Source: Pseudonocardia sp. 73-21 (GTDB taxonomy: Bacteria; Actinomycetota; Actinomycetes; Mycobacteriales; Pseudonocardiaceae). From it: a stretch of DNA of 64,000 nucleotides. The notes below the pieces were generated by a model. That model saw only the letters and a program-made list of their open reading frames with translations. It was not told the DNA's origin and did no database searches. Both the position numbers and the translations under genes were made by a program. Shown here piece by piece: positions 44,265 to 53,126 of this stretch (the first letter of the stretch is position 1; each line of letters starts with the position of its first letter). The stretch lies in assembly GCF_001899645.1 (NCBI RefSeq), contig NZ_MKVV01000063.1:17018-81017 (forward strand). Reading direction: 5' to 3'.

Positions 44265-44870
44265 GTGCCGGACACCACCTGCCACATGTCGATCTCGTTG
44301 GACGGCTTCGTGGCCGGCCCGGACCAGAGCCGCGAGAACCCTCTGGGCAGGCGGGGCCCGGAGCTGCACGGCTGGCACATCGGCGACCCGCGGGCCACCG
44401 ACGCCGACAGGATCGCGAACGACTGGCTCATGCGTCCCCGGGGCGCGTACGTGATGGGACGCAACATGTTCGGCCCCGTCCGCGGGAACTGGGACGAGGA
44501 CTGGTCGGGCTGGTGGGGCCCCGAGCCGCCGTACCACGCGCCGGTGTTCGTGCTGACCCACCACTCCCACGACCCGATCGAGATGGACGGGGGCACGACC
44601 TTCCACTTCGTCACCGACGGCTTCGACGCGGCCTACGCCGCCGCGTGTGACGCCGCCGGGGACGAGGGCGTGGACATCGCCGGTGGGGCCTCCACCGTCC
44701 GGCAGGCGCTGGCCGCCGGCGTGATCGACGAGCTCACGCTCGACATCGCGCCCGTCCTGCTCGGCTCGGGTGAGCGCATGTTCGACGGGGTCGAGGCCTT
44801 CGGCTTCGAGCCCGTCGAGGTGCTGCACTCGCCGCTGACCACCCACATCCGGTACCGGCGCACCGGCTGA
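44265..44870 (+). CDS. RibD C-terminal/dihydrofolate reductase-like protein
   Basis: 201 residues from GTG, with GGGAGG 6 nt upstream. Typical features of the RibD_C domain: CHMSISLDGFVAGPDQ at the start, RPRGAYVMGRNMFG, GGGTTFHFVTDG, VDIAGGASTVRQALAAGVIDEL and LGSGERMFDG. Related proteins are NADPH-dependent reductases, often stand-alone in actinobacteria with unknown substrate; not part of a riboflavin operon here. The stop overlaps a hairpin shared with the convergent aldo/keto reductase. Confidence 0.88.
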   Translation: MPDTTCHMSISLDGFVAGPDQSRENPLGRRGPELHGWHIGDPRATDADRIANDWLMRPRGAYVMGRNMFGPVRGNWDEDWSGWWGPEPPYHAPVFVLTHHSHDPIEMDGGTTFHFVTDGFDAAYAAACDAAGDEGVDIAGGASTVRQALAAGVIDELTLDIAPVLLGSGERMFDGVEAFGFEPVEVLHSPLTTHIRYRRTG

Positions 44871-44885
44871 CCGCTACCAGCGGTC
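44869..44885. terminator. 7-bp hairpin over two convergent stop codons
   Basis: GACCGCT, loop ACC, AGCGGTC. The left arm covers the TGA of the RibD-like gene, the right arm the stop of the aldo/keto reductase. Short, with no T-tract; possible bidirectional terminator. Confidence 0.4.
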
Positions 44886-45857
44886 GTGGACGTGCGGGGC
44901 GATGAGCTCGTCGTAGACGGCCTTCACCTGCGCGTGGACGTCCTCACCCAGGGGCGGCAGGCCGGCGACCGCGGAGTTGCCGCGGGCCTGCTCGGCGCTG
45001 CGGGCGCCGGGAATCACCACCGACACCTGGGGCTGGTCGATCACCCAGCGCAGGGCGAACTGCGCCATGGTCCGCCCGGCCGGCACCAGCGGCCGCAGCC
45101 GCTCCACCGCCTCGAGGCCCACCTCGAACGGCACACCGGAGAACGTCTCGCCCACGTCGAACGCGTCGCCGTTGCGGTTGTAGTTGCGGTGGTCGTCGGC
45201 GCCGAACACCGTGTCCTTCGTGTAGTGCCCGGCGAGCAGGCCCGACGCCAGGGGGACGCGCGCGATGATCTCCACCCCGGCCTCGGCCGCCCGCGGCAGC
45301 ACCTCGCCGAGCGGCTTGAGCCGCAACGCGTTGAGGATGATCTGGACGCTCGCGACGCCGGGGCGGGCGATGGCCGTGAGCGCCTCGCCCACCGTCTCGA
45401 CGCTCACCCCGTAGGCGGCGATGCGCTTCTCGGCCACCATCTCGTCGAGCGCGTCGAACACCTCGTCGCGGTCGTAGACGGGGGTGGGCGGGCAGTGCAG
45501 CTGCACGAGATCGAGCGTGTCGACGCCGAGGTTGGCGCGCGACCGGTCGTTCCACGCGCGGAAGTTCTCCCGCGTGTAGTTCTCGGGCACCTGGTCCACG
45601 CGCCGGCCCATCTTGGTGGCGACGAAGATCCCGTCGCCGCGCTCCCGGATGCTCTGCCCTGTCAGGAAGCGCCCGACGAGGGTCTCGCTGCGGCCGTCGC
45701 CGTAGACGTCGGCGGTGTCGAAGAACGTGACGCCGCTGTCGGCGGCCGCTCCGAGCACCGCCAGGGCGTCGCCCTCGTCGACCTCACCCCAGTCGGCCCC
45801 GAGCTGCCAGCACCCGAGCCCGACGGGGCTCCATTCCCGACCGATCCGTCCGTTCAC
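44874..45857 (-). CDS. Aldo/keto reductase
   Basis: 327 residues from GTG. AKR TIM-barrel motifs: FFDTADVYGDGRSE (catalytic Asp and Tyr near residues 49-53), VATKMGRRVD (Lys), LDLVQLHCPP (His near 120) and, at the C-terminus, ALRWVIDQPQVSVVIPGARSAEQARGN for NADPH binding. The tetrad Asp-Tyr-Lys-His is intact. Substrate unknown; resembles actinobacterial aldo/keto reductases for small aldehydes. CAGGAT 6 nt before the GTG suggests a leaderless start. Confidence 0.92.
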   Translation of the reverse strand: MNGRIGREWSPVGLGCWQLGADWGEVDEGDALAVLGAAADSGVTFFDTADVYGDGRSETLVGRFLTGQSIRERGDGIFVATKMGRRVDQVPENYTRENFRAWNDRSRANLGVDTLDLVQLHCPPTPVYDRDEVFDALDEMVAEKRIAAYGVSVETVGEALTAIARPGVASVQIILNALRLKPLGEVLPRAAEAGVEIIARVPLASGLLAGHYTKDTVFGADDHRNYNRNGDAFDVGETFSGVPFEVGLEAVERLRPLVPAGRTMAQFALRWVIDQPQVSVVIPGARSAEQARGNSAVAGLPPLGEDVHAQVKAVYDELIAPHVHDRW

Positions 45858-45890
45858 GGACGGATCCTGACACGGTTGAGACGGCGACGC

Positions 45891-46466
45891 TCAGACGTTG
45901 ACGCCGTAGTCGCGCGCGATGCCGGCCAGCCCCGACGCGTAGCCCTGCCCGACGGCGCGGAACTTCCAGTCGCCCTGGTGGCGGTAGACCTCGCCGAACA
46001 CCATCGCCGTCTCGGTGGAGGCGTCCTCGGAGAGGTCGAAGCGGGCGATCTCGCGGTCGTCGGCGGCGTTGACGATGCGGATGAACGCGTTCATCACCTG
46101 CCCGAAGTTCTGGTGGCGGTTCTCGGCGTCGTAGATGCTCACCGGGAACACGACCTTCGCGACGTTCGGCGCCATACCCGCGAGGTTGACCTTGATGGCC
46201 TCGTCGTCGCCCTCGCCCTCGCCGGTGAGGTTGTCGCCGGTGTGCTCGACGGTGCCGTCGGGGCTGGTGAGGTTGTTGAAGAAGACGAAGTGCTGGTCGG
46301 AGAGGACCTTGCCGTTCTCCCCCAGCAGGATGGCCGACGCGTCGAGATCGTAGTCGGCGCCGGTGGTGGTGCGGACATCCCAGCCGAGGCCGACCAGGAT
46401 GTTCGTGAGGCCCGGCGCCTCCTTGCTGAGGCTGACGTTTCCGCCCTTGGCGAGGCTGACACCCAC
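45891..46466 (-). CDS. terD: TerD family tellurium resistance/stress protein
   Basis: 191 residues from GTG with GGGAG 5 nt upstream; the length equals the family norm. Conserved parts: [66 protein letters not shown] (Ca-binding acidic loop) and [16 protein letters not shown]. TerD proteins bind calcium and are linked to tellurite resistance, stress and phage tolerance. A soluble kinase gene follows downstream on the other strand, with a pseudogene between. Confidence 0.92.
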   Translation of the reverse strand: MGVSLAKGGNVSLSKEAPGLTNILVGLGWDVRTTTGADYDLDASAILLGENGKVLSDQHFVFFNNLTSPDGTVEHTGDNLTGEGEGDDEAIKVNLAGMAPNVAKVVFPVSIYDAENRHQNFGQVMNAFIRIVNAADDREIARFDLSEDASTETAMVFGEVYRHQGDWKFRAVGQGYASGLAGIARDYGVNV

Positions 46467-46659
46467 GGTTGCTCCCTCTGTCGTTCCGAGTGACCCCACC
46501 GTAGTGGCCCCCGGAAGCCCGGCGCAGCGGCGAGGCACCCCGGAGTCGATCGACGCGGCCTGACACGGTTCCCGCTCCCCGGCCGGTGATCTCAGCTTCA
46601 CGGGAACGCGGTGATCATCGGTTCGGGACGTCGAACCGCATCCAGTACAGCCCCGCGTC

Positions 46660-46994
46660 CCCGGACGGTGATCACGACCGCGGGGCCGCCCCGGGCCGGT
46701 CGTCGCCGCGGCCGAACCCGGCGGGCGGTTCGCCGTCCGCGCGTTCCGGTGGGGTACGGGCACGTTCCGCACCGCCCGCGCGGCCCGCCACCGGATCGAC
46801 GGCCCGGTGCTCGTCCCGCACGGTGGCGCCGACCCTCTGGTCCCCGATCCCGCCGTCCAGCACCCGTTCGCGCCGGGCCGCGTGGCGAGCTGCACATCTG
46901 GCCCGACGGCGAGCACCGCGCCACCGCGCGCGACGCGCTGGTCGCCGGCTGGTTCGACGCGGCGCTGCGGACGCCGGGAGCGGGCAGACCGTAG
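46660..46994 (+). pseudogene. Decayed alpha/beta hydrolase (FrsA-like) 3' fragment
   Basis: One frame reads [13 protein letters not shown]..., [22 protein letters not shown], matching the C-terminal strand-Asp region of esterase-like alpha/beta hydrolases. A different frame continues with [28 protein letters not shown], which contains the family's catalytic-His region; the expected TIYNH segment is missing. So at least one frameshift and an internal deletion, and no 5' half. The stop lies at 46994, 45 bp before the kinase start. Confidence 0.7.
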
Positions 46995-47039
46995 GCTGCA
47001 CGCAGGCCGGCCGCCCCGCCGCGCCCGAGAGGACCGCCG

Positions 47040-48620
47040 GTGCCGGAGCAGCAGAGCCCAGTGACATCTGACCGGGCCGCCCCTGGACTGGTCGGACGCG
47101 TGCTGGCCGGGCACCGGATCGACGCGCTGGTCGGCGAGGGCGGGATGGGCGTGGTCTACCGGGCCACCCACCTGCGGCTGGGCCGCACCGTCGCGCTGAA
47201 GGTGCTGCCGCCGGCGCTGGCGGCCGACCTGGACTTCCGCAGCAGGTTCGAACGCGAGGCGGCGATCGCGGCCAGCCTGGAGCATCCCAACGTGGTGCCG
47301 ATCTACGACGCCGGGCACACCGACGGCATCCTGTACCTGTCGATGCGGTTCGTCGACGGGGAGGATCTCGGCGTCGTCCTGCGGCGCGAGGGGCGCCTGG
47401 GCATCGAGGGCCTGTGCGCGATCCTCGGACCGGTGGCAGATGCCCTCGACGCCGTCCACGAGGCGGGTCTGGTGCACCGCGACGTCAAGCCGGGCAACGT
47501 CCTGCTCGCGCGGGCCCGTCCGCCGCGCGGTGGCGGGCACGTCTACCTGTGCGACTTCGGGATCGCGAAGGGCACGGCCTACGCCGGGCGCGACCTCACC
47601 TCCGCGGACCGCTACATGGGCACCCCGCAGTACTCCTCCCCCGAGCAGATCGAGGGCCGGTGGCTCGACGGGCGCTCCGACCAGTACGGGCTGGCCTGCC
47701 TGGTGTACCGCTGCCTCACCGGCGAGGTGCCCTACCCGCGGCCCGAGGTCGCCGGGGTGATCTACGCGCACCTCGCCGCCGAGCCGCCGAGGCCGGGCCG
47801 CCTGCGCCCGGACCTGCCGCCCGCCGTGGACGCCGCCGTCGCCCGCGCCGCCGCCAAGCACCCGGACCACCGGTTCCCGACCTGCGTCGCGTTCCTCGCC
47901 GCGCTGCGGGCCGCCGTCCGGCCCCTGCCGCCGCGGCCCACCCCCCGGCCCCGGCCCTCGCTCCCCCCGACGCTGCCGCTCCCGGAACCGACCCTGGTGG
48001 AGCCGCCCGTCGCCGAAGCGGCCCCCGATGTCCCCGTCGCCGCTCCGACCGACGTGCGGGCGGAGCGCGACGCCCAGGACCGGTCGGTCACGGTCACCTG
48101 GACCGCCGGCGACGAGCGCGAGGTCGAGTACAAGATCTCCCGCCTCACACCGGACGGCCGGTGGCACGTCGTCGGTCGCACGCGCTCCACCGGCATCGTC
48201 GACGGCGCGGTCACGCCCGACGACGCCGTCCCGGTGTACGGGGTGGTGGCGCGGCTCGGCTCCGTGCTCTCCGACGTGGCGCGCTCACCGGAGGCACCCG
48301 CCCCCGATCCGGGCGGCATCCCCGCCGTGCGGCACCTGACCGTCACGGCCCCGGGCGTGCTCGGGTTCGTGTGGCCGCCGGGCGTCACCGAGGCGATGGT
48401 GGTGGTCCGCCGCGACGCGCGCCCCGAGGGCCCCGACGACCCCTCCGCCACCACGTGGAAGATCACCAACATGCGCTACCAGCTCGACGGGGGGCTGCGT
48501 CTGCCCCCCTCCGTCGAGCTGCCCTGCCACGTCGCGGTGGCGTCCTGCCGGCGGGACGGGAGCAGCCTGGTCGTCGCGCCCGGTTTCGGCCCGACCGCGC
48601 GGATCAGCATCGAACGCTGA
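47040..48620 (+). CDS. Soluble Ser/Thr protein kinase with C-terminal extension
   Basis: 526 residues. Kinase domain residues about 20-275: GEGGMGVVY loop (33-40), catalytic VALK (Lys54), HRDVKPGN (146-153), DFG (172-174), and SPEQ (200-203). A Pro/Arg linker (about 290-340) leads to a C-terminal domain of beta-type sequence ([22 protein letters not shown], about 350-400) that resembles fibronectin III or a ligand-binding sensor. No membrane helix is visible, unlike most PknB-type kinases. GAGAGGA lies 6 nt before the GTG. Close to the TerD gene, a mix often found in stress or defence clusters. Confidence 0.9.
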   Translation: MPEQQSPVTSDRAAPGLVGRVLAGHRIDALVGEGGMGVVYRATHLRLGRTVALKVLPPALAADLDFRSRFEREAAIAASLEHPNVVPIYDAGHTDGILYLSMRFVDGEDLGVVLRREGRLGIEGLCAILGPVADALDAVHEAGLVHRDVKPGNVLLARARPPRGGGHVYLCDFGIAKGTAYAGRDLTSADRYMGTPQYSSPEQIEGRWLDGRSDQYGLACLVYRCLTGEVPYPRPEVAGVIYAHLAAEPPRPGRLRPDLPPAVDAAVARAAAKHPDHRFPTCVAFLAALRAAVRPLPPRPTPRPRPSLPPTLPLPEPTLVEPPVAEAAPDVPVAAPTDVRAERDAQDRSVTVTWTAGDEREVEYKISRLTPDGRWHVVGRTRSTGIVDGAVTPDDAVPVYGVVARLGSVLSDVARSPEAPAPDPGGIPAVRHLTVTAPGVLGFVWPPGVTEAMVVVRRDARPEGPDDPSATTWKITNMRYQLDGGLRLPPSVELPCHVAVASCRRDGSSLVVAPGFGPTARISIER

Positions 48621-48624
48621 ATCG

Positions 48625-48671
48625 GCCCGGATCGTCGATCCACCCGTTCCGCACCGTTCGCGGATCCGGGC
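48625..48671. terminator. Weak inverted repeat between convergent genes
   Basis: GCCCGGATC (48625-48633) pairs with GATCCGGGC (48663-48671) over a 29-nt loop, within the 54 bp separating the convergent kinase and regulator genes. Long loop, so confidence is low. Confidence 0.35.
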
Positions 48672-48674
48672 GGG

Positions 48675-50402
48675 TCAGCTGATCCCGAACTCTCGCATCT
48701 TGCGGTAGAGGGTGTTGCGCCCGATCCCCAGGGCCGCAGCGGCCCGGCTGCGGTTGCCGCCCGCCGCCCGCAGGGCCTCGGCCACCGCCTCCCGCTCGGC
48801 GGACTCCAGCTTCCCCAGCGTGCGGCGGTGCGCGCGGAGCTCGTCGGGCAGGTCGTCGATCCCGACGGTGCCGCCCTCGGCCCGGCGGGCCAGCAGGGCC
48901 ACCGTGTGGTGCAGCTCCGCGAGGTTGCCCGGCCAGTGCCAGGCCATCAGCCGGTCCCACACCGCCGGGGAGAACCGCGTCGCGGACTCCGGCACGGGCC
49001 GCTGCGCCAGCATCTCCTGCACGAGCGACGGCAGGTGCTCGACGGTCTGGGCGAGACCCGGCAGCCGGACGGTGGTGGCGACGCGGCGCACCATCGCGAC
49101 CACGTCGTCACCGGCGGCGTCGAGGTCGGCGGTGAGCGCGATCGGCGCCCCCGTCCCGACCAGCGCCTGCACCTGCGCCACGGACGGCGAGGGCGACTCG
49201 TGCACCCGGCGCAGCACCACGCCACGGCCGTCCACGGCCGCGGCCTTCGCCGTGGCGAACCAGTCGGGATCCCGGTGCGGTTCGACCACCAGCGGGTCCC
49301 CGGCGCCCTGGTGCGCCACGGTGCGCACGGCGGTCCGCAGCTTGCCCGTCCCACCCGCGCCGACGACGGCGACCACCTCCCCGTGCCGCACCGCCGTGGC
49401 CACTTGGCGGTCGACGCCGTCGTCGACGTGGAAGCGGTCGCGACGCACCGCGGCGCGCGGGGTCGACGGTTCCGGCGGGCGCCGCGGCAGCAGCCGGACG
49501 CTGTAGGCCGCCGGGCCGCCGTCGTCGACCGGCTCGACGACGGCGTCGTGCAGGCCGTCCGACAGCGGGACCTGCATGCGCGCCGGCCCGGACGGCCCGT
49601 GCTCGACGAGGAACCGCCACAGCAGCGGATGCAGCTCCGGCCCGGTGTGGGCGAGCCCGAGCCGGTTGGCGAGCACCGTCTCCTCGTCGACGACGAGCGC
49701 GCCGACGCCGGACCGGTCGACGGCCAGGTAGGCCGCCGCGAGCCGCCGGTGCCGGTCACCCGCCTCCTCCAGGATGCGGGACTCGATCTGGCGCCCGATG
49801 TCGCCGGCCATCACCGCCATCAGCGCGTGGACGTCGCGCATGGCACAGGCCAGCGAGAACGAGCCGACCATCCGTCCGGTGTAGGGCTCGATGATCGGGG
49901 TGCCGGCGCAGGTGAGGTTCTCCAGCAGGGCGTTGTAGTGCTCCGGACCGCGGACGAGCACGGGGTGGCGTTCGACGAGCACGGTGCCGATGCCGTTGGT
50001 GCCGATCGAGAGCTCGGAGAAGTCGAAACCCTCGGCCGCGTTGGCCCGGTCCATGACGACGCGCTGGCGCCGGACGTCGGTGTGCCGCGCGATGATCAGC
50101 CCGGTGGCGTCCGACAGCACCATGGCCACGGGCACGTCGGCGAAGCTGTCCTTGAGCCGCTCCAGCACCGGCATCGCGGCCCGGCGCAGCACCGACTGGT
50201 CGTCGCCCGGATCGCGGTAGCCGATGTGGTCGGGCGCGACGGGTACCTGCTCGCCCACGCACCGGCGCCAGCTCTTCTCGATGTGCTGCGGAACGCCACT
50301 GCGGCCGGGCGGGAGCGCCAGCAGCCCACCCCCGACGAGCGCCTCCCGGCTGCGGCGGGTGCGTTCCCGCTGCACCGGCGACAGGGTCGGGTCTCGCCGC
50401 AT
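48675..50402 (-). CDS. AcoR-like regulator with GAF, degenerate AAA+ and Fis-type HTH
   Basis: 575 residues from the ATG at 50402 (AGAGGAGG upstream; GTG at 50420 lacks a site). The GAF domain near residues 75-210 has FSELSIGTNGIGTVLVERHPV and CAGTPIIEPYTGRMVG, the AcoR-type signature. A central AAA-like domain keeps only VGAGGTGKL (about 340) and lacks GAFTGA, so sigma-54 use is not expected. The C-terminal HTH of Fis type ends RAAAALGIGRNTLYRKMREFG. It is divergent from the esterase-monooxygenase-MFS operon across a perfect 12-bp inverted repeat, so it likely activates that operon. Confidence 0.9.
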   Translation of the reverse strand: MRRDPTLSPVQRERTRRSREALVGGGLLALPPGRSGVPQHIEKSWRRCVGEQVPVAPDHIGYRDPGDDQSVLRRAAMPVLERLKDSFADVPVAMVLSDATGLIIARHTDVRRQRVVMDRANAAEGFDFSELSIGTNGIGTVLVERHPVLVRGPEHYNALLENLTCAGTPIIEPYTGRMVGSFSLACAMRDVHALMAVMAGDIGRQIESRILEEAGDRHRRLAAAYLAVDRSGVGALVVDEETVLANRLGLAHTGPELHPLLWRFLVEHGPSGPARMQVPLSDGLHDAVVEPVDDGGPAAYSVRLLPRRPPEPSTPRAAVRRDRFHVDDGVDRQVATAVRHGEVVAVVGAGGTGKLRTAVRTVAHQGAGDPLVVEPHRDPDWFATAKAAAVDGRGVVLRRVHESPSPSVAQVQALVGTGAPIALTADLDAAGDDVVAMVRRVATTVRLPGLAQTVEHLPSLVQEMLAQRPVPESATRFSPAVWDRLMAWHWPGNLAELHHTVALLARRAEGGTVGIDDLPDELRAHRRTLGKLESAEREAVAEALRAAGGNRSRAAAALGIGRNTLYRKMREFGIS

Positions 50403-50453
50403 CGTTGCCTCCTCTTCCACTGTGCCTCACATCACACCGTGAACACCAGCGCC

Positions 50454-50482
50454 GGTGGGTGTTCCAGATCGGAACACCCACC
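50454..50482. promoter_or_regulatory. 12-bp-arm inverted repeat, candidate regulator site
   Basis: GGTGGGTGTTCC, 5-nt spacer (AGATC), GGAACACCCACC; arms perfect. It lies in the 145-bp divergent region between the AcoR-like gene and the esterase, about 65 bp from the esterase ATG. Spacing and length fit an activator dimer site upstream of a promoter. Confidence 0.75.
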
Positions 50483-50547
50483 ACCGTCGCGCGCTCCGCA
50501 CAGTGAGGTCGAGCAGTGAGTCCCACGTCACACGCGGAGGAAACCGG

Positions 50548-51474
50548 ATGACAACGACGCCATCGACCCGGCCACCGGGCACCTCGGCCGAGTCGGACGC
50601 GCTGCGCGCGCTCTACGCCGACTGGGCCCACATCATCGCCACGACGCCCGATCTGACGATGCGGCTGTTCCGCAGCATCTTCGACGAGTGGCACCAGCCC
50701 ACCCGCGAGCCGGAGGACGTGACCTACCGCGAGGAGACGCTCGGCGGCGTCCCCGGGATCTGGACGCTGCCGGCGGGCGCCGACACCTCGAAGGTGCTGC
50801 TCTACACCCACGGCGGCGGCTTTGCCGTCGGCTCGGCGGCCAGCCACCGCAAGCTCGCCGCGCACGTGGCCAAGGCGCTGGGCGTCGTCGCGTTCGTGCT
50901 GGACTACCGCCGGGCGCCCGAGCACCCGCACCCCGCGCAGGTCGAGGACGGGGTCGCGGTGTTCACGGCGCTGACCGACCGCGGGATCGCGCCCGCCGAC
51001 ATCACCACGATCGGCGACTCCGCCGGCGGCAACCTGGCCATCGTCATCCCGCTGGCCCTGCGCGAGCAGGGCCTGCCGCTGCCCGGTCGCGTGATCGCGT
51101 TCTCGCCGTGGCTGGACATGGAGAACAAGGGCGAGACGCTGGTGACCAACGCCGCCACCGACGCCCTGATCACCGTGCCCCTGCTGGAGGGCATGATCGC
51201 CGGCGTCCTGGCCGGCGGCACGATCGACCCGACGACGCCGTTGGCGAACCCGCTGCACGCGGACTTCACCGGCTTCCCGCCGCTCTACGTCAACGCCGGT
51301 GGCGCGGAGTCCCTGGTGGACAACGCCACCCGCGTCGCCGAGAAGGCCGCCGCGGCCGGGGTGGACGTCACCCTCTCGGTCGTCGACGGCATGCAGCACG
51401 TCTTCCCGTTCCTGGCCGGCAACGCGCCGGAGGCCGACACCGAGATCGACGCGATTGCGAAGTGGTACCGATGA
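50548..51474 (+). CDS. Alpha/beta hydrolase, HSL/esterase family
   Basis: 308 residues from ATG with GGAGGAAA 4 nt upstream. Motifs of the hormone-sensitive-lipase type: HGGGFAVGS (oxyanion hole, about residues 90-98), GDSAGGN (nucleophile Ser near 157), LYVNAGGAESL (Asp region) and DGMQHVFPF (catalytic His near 286). No signal peptide, so intracellular. Next to a Baeyer-Villiger monooxygenase, with ATGA overlap, it should hydrolyse the ester that enzyme makes from a ketone. Confidence 0.92.
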   Translation: MTTTPSTRPPGTSAESDALRALYADWAHIIATTPDLTMRLFRSIFDEWHQPTREPEDVTYREETLGGVPGIWTLPAGADTSKVLLYTHGGGFAVGSAASHRKLAAHVAKALGVVAFVLDYRRAPEHPHPAQVEDGVAVFTALTDRGIAPADITTIGDSAGGNLAIVIPLALREQGLPLPGRVIAFSPWLDMENKGETLVTNAATDALITVPLLEGMIAGVLAGGTIDPTTPLANPLHADFTGFPPLYVNAGGAESLVDNATRVAEKAAAAGVDVTLSVVDGMQHVFPFLAGNAPEADTEIDAIAKWYR

Positions 51475-53108
51475 GCACTACCTCCACCCCCGACGTCGGC
51501 CCCGACGTCGACGCGGTCGTGATCGGAGCCGGGTTCGGCGGCATCTACATGCTGCACAAGCTGCGCGACGAGCTCGGGCTGTCCGCCGTGGCCTTCGAGA
51601 AGGGCGGTGGCGTGGGCGGCACGTGGTACTTCAACACCTACCCCGGCGCCAAGTCCGACACCGAGGGCTTCGTCTACCGCTACTCCTTCGACAAGGACCT
51701 GCTGCAGGAGTGGGACTGGAGCACCCGCTACCTCGACCAGCCCGACGTGCTCGCCTACCTGCAGCACGTCGTCGAGCGCTACGACCTCGGCCGCGACATC
51801 CGGCTGAACACGGAGGTGACCGCCGCTGTCTTCGACGAGGCCACCGACCTGTGGACGGTCACCACCGCCGACGGGGAGAGCCTGACCAGCCGCTACGTCG
51901 TCAACGCGCTCGGCCTGCTGGCGAAGAGCAACATCCCCGACATCCCCGGCCGCGACACGTTCGCCGGCCGGGCGGTGCACACCAACGCCTGGCCCGCGGA
52001 CCTCGACATCACCGGCAAGCGCGTCGGCGTGATCGGCACCGGGTCCACCGGCACCCAGTTCATCGTCGCCGCCGCGAAGCTGGCCGGGCACCTGACGGTC
52101 TTCCAGCGCTCGCCCCAGTACTGCGTGCCGTCCGGGAACGGGCCGGTGGACCAGGCCGAGGTGGAGCGCACCAAGGAGAACTTCGACGCGATCTGGGAGC
52201 AGGTCCGCGGCTCCGTCGTCGCGTTCGGGTTCCAGGAGAGCGGCGTGGAGGCGATGAGCGTCTCCGAGGACGAGCGCCGCCGCGTGTTCCAGGAGAACTG
52301 GGACAAGGGCAACGGCTTCCGCTTCATGTTCGGCACGTTCTGCGACATCGCCACGAACCCCGAGTCGAACGCGGCGGCCGCGGCGTTCATCCGCTCGAAG
52401 ATCGCCGAGATCGTCGAGGACCCGGAGACGGCACGGCTGCTCACGCCGACCGACGTCTACGCCAAGCGTCCGCTGTGCAACGAGGGCTACTACGAGACCT
52501 ACAACCGCGACAACGTCTCGCTGGTGTCGATCAAGGACAACCCGATCCGGGAGATCACCCCGAAGGGTGTGCGCACCGCCGACGGTGTCGAGCACGAGGT
52601 CGACGTGCTGGTGTTCGCGACCGGGTTCGACGCGGTGGACGGCAACTACCGGGCGATGGACCTGCGCGGGCGCGGCGGCCGGCACATCGACGAGCACTGG
52701 ACCGAGGGCCCGACCAGCTACCTGGGCCTGTCGAAGGCCGGCTTCCCGAACATGTTCATGATCCTCGGCCCGAACGGCCCGTTCACCAACCTGCCGCCGA
52801 GCATCGAGACCCAGGTCGACTGGATCGGCGCGCTCATCGGCGACGCCGAACGGGACGGCGTGCGGACCGTCGAACCGACCGCGGCGGCGGAGACCGGCTG
52901 GACGGCCACGTGCGAGGAGATCGCGAACATGACGCTGTTCCCGCAGGCCGAGTCGTGGATCTTCGGGGCGAACATCCCGGGCAAGAAGAACGCCGTGATG
53001 TTCTACATGGCCGGGATCGGCGCCTACCGGCAGAAGCTCGCCGAGGTCGCCGACGCCGGCTACGAGGGCTTCGAGAGGACGCGGTCGACCGAGACGGCGG
53101 GCGTCTGA
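51471..53108 (+). CDS. Baeyer-Villiger monooxygenase (cyclohexanone monooxygenase-like)
   Basis: 545 residues. FAD-binding GAGFGGIYML (residues about 18-27), the type I BVMO fingerprint FAGRAVHTNAWP (164-175, canonical F-x-G-x-x-x-H-x-x-x-W-P), NADPH-binding GTGSTGTQ (about 191-198) and VFATGFDAVDGNY in the C-terminal third. It inserts one oxygen atom from O2 next to a ketone carbonyl using NADPH. Translationally coupled to the esterase gene (ATGA); the MFS gene follows 18 bp later. No truncation seen. Confidence 0.95.
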   Translation: MSTTSTPDVGPDVDAVVIGAGFGGIYMLHKLRDELGLSAVAFEKGGGVGGTWYFNTYPGAKSDTEGFVYRYSFDKDLLQEWDWSTRYLDQPDVLAYLQHVVERYDLGRDIRLNTEVTAAVFDEATDLWTVTTADGESLTSRYVVNALGLLAKSNIPDIPGRDTFAGRAVHTNAWPADLDITGKRVGVIGTGSTGTQFIVAAAKLAGHLTVFQRSPQYCVPSGNGPVDQAEVERTKENFDAIWEQVRGSVVAFGFQESGVEAMSVSEDERRRVFQENWDKGNGFRFMFGTFCDIATNPESNAAAAAFIRSKIAEIVEDPETARLLTPTDVYAKRPLCNEGYYETYNRDNVSLVSIKDNPIREITPKGVRTADGVEHEVDVLVFATGFDAVDGNYRAMDLRGRGGRHIDEHWTEGPTSYLGLSKAGFPNMFMILGPNGPFTNLPPSIETQVDWIGALIGDAERDGVRTVEPTAAAETGWTATCEEIANMTLFPQAESWIFGANIPGKKNAVMFYMAGIGAYRQKLAEVADAGYEGFERTRSTETAGV

Positions 53109-53126
53109 GGCTGGTACAGAGGGGCC

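Noticed and set aside
44265..44870. Riboflavin biosynthesis gene
   Set aside because: Only a RibD-C-like domain is present, with no deaminase domain and no other rib genes or FMN riboswitch nearby.
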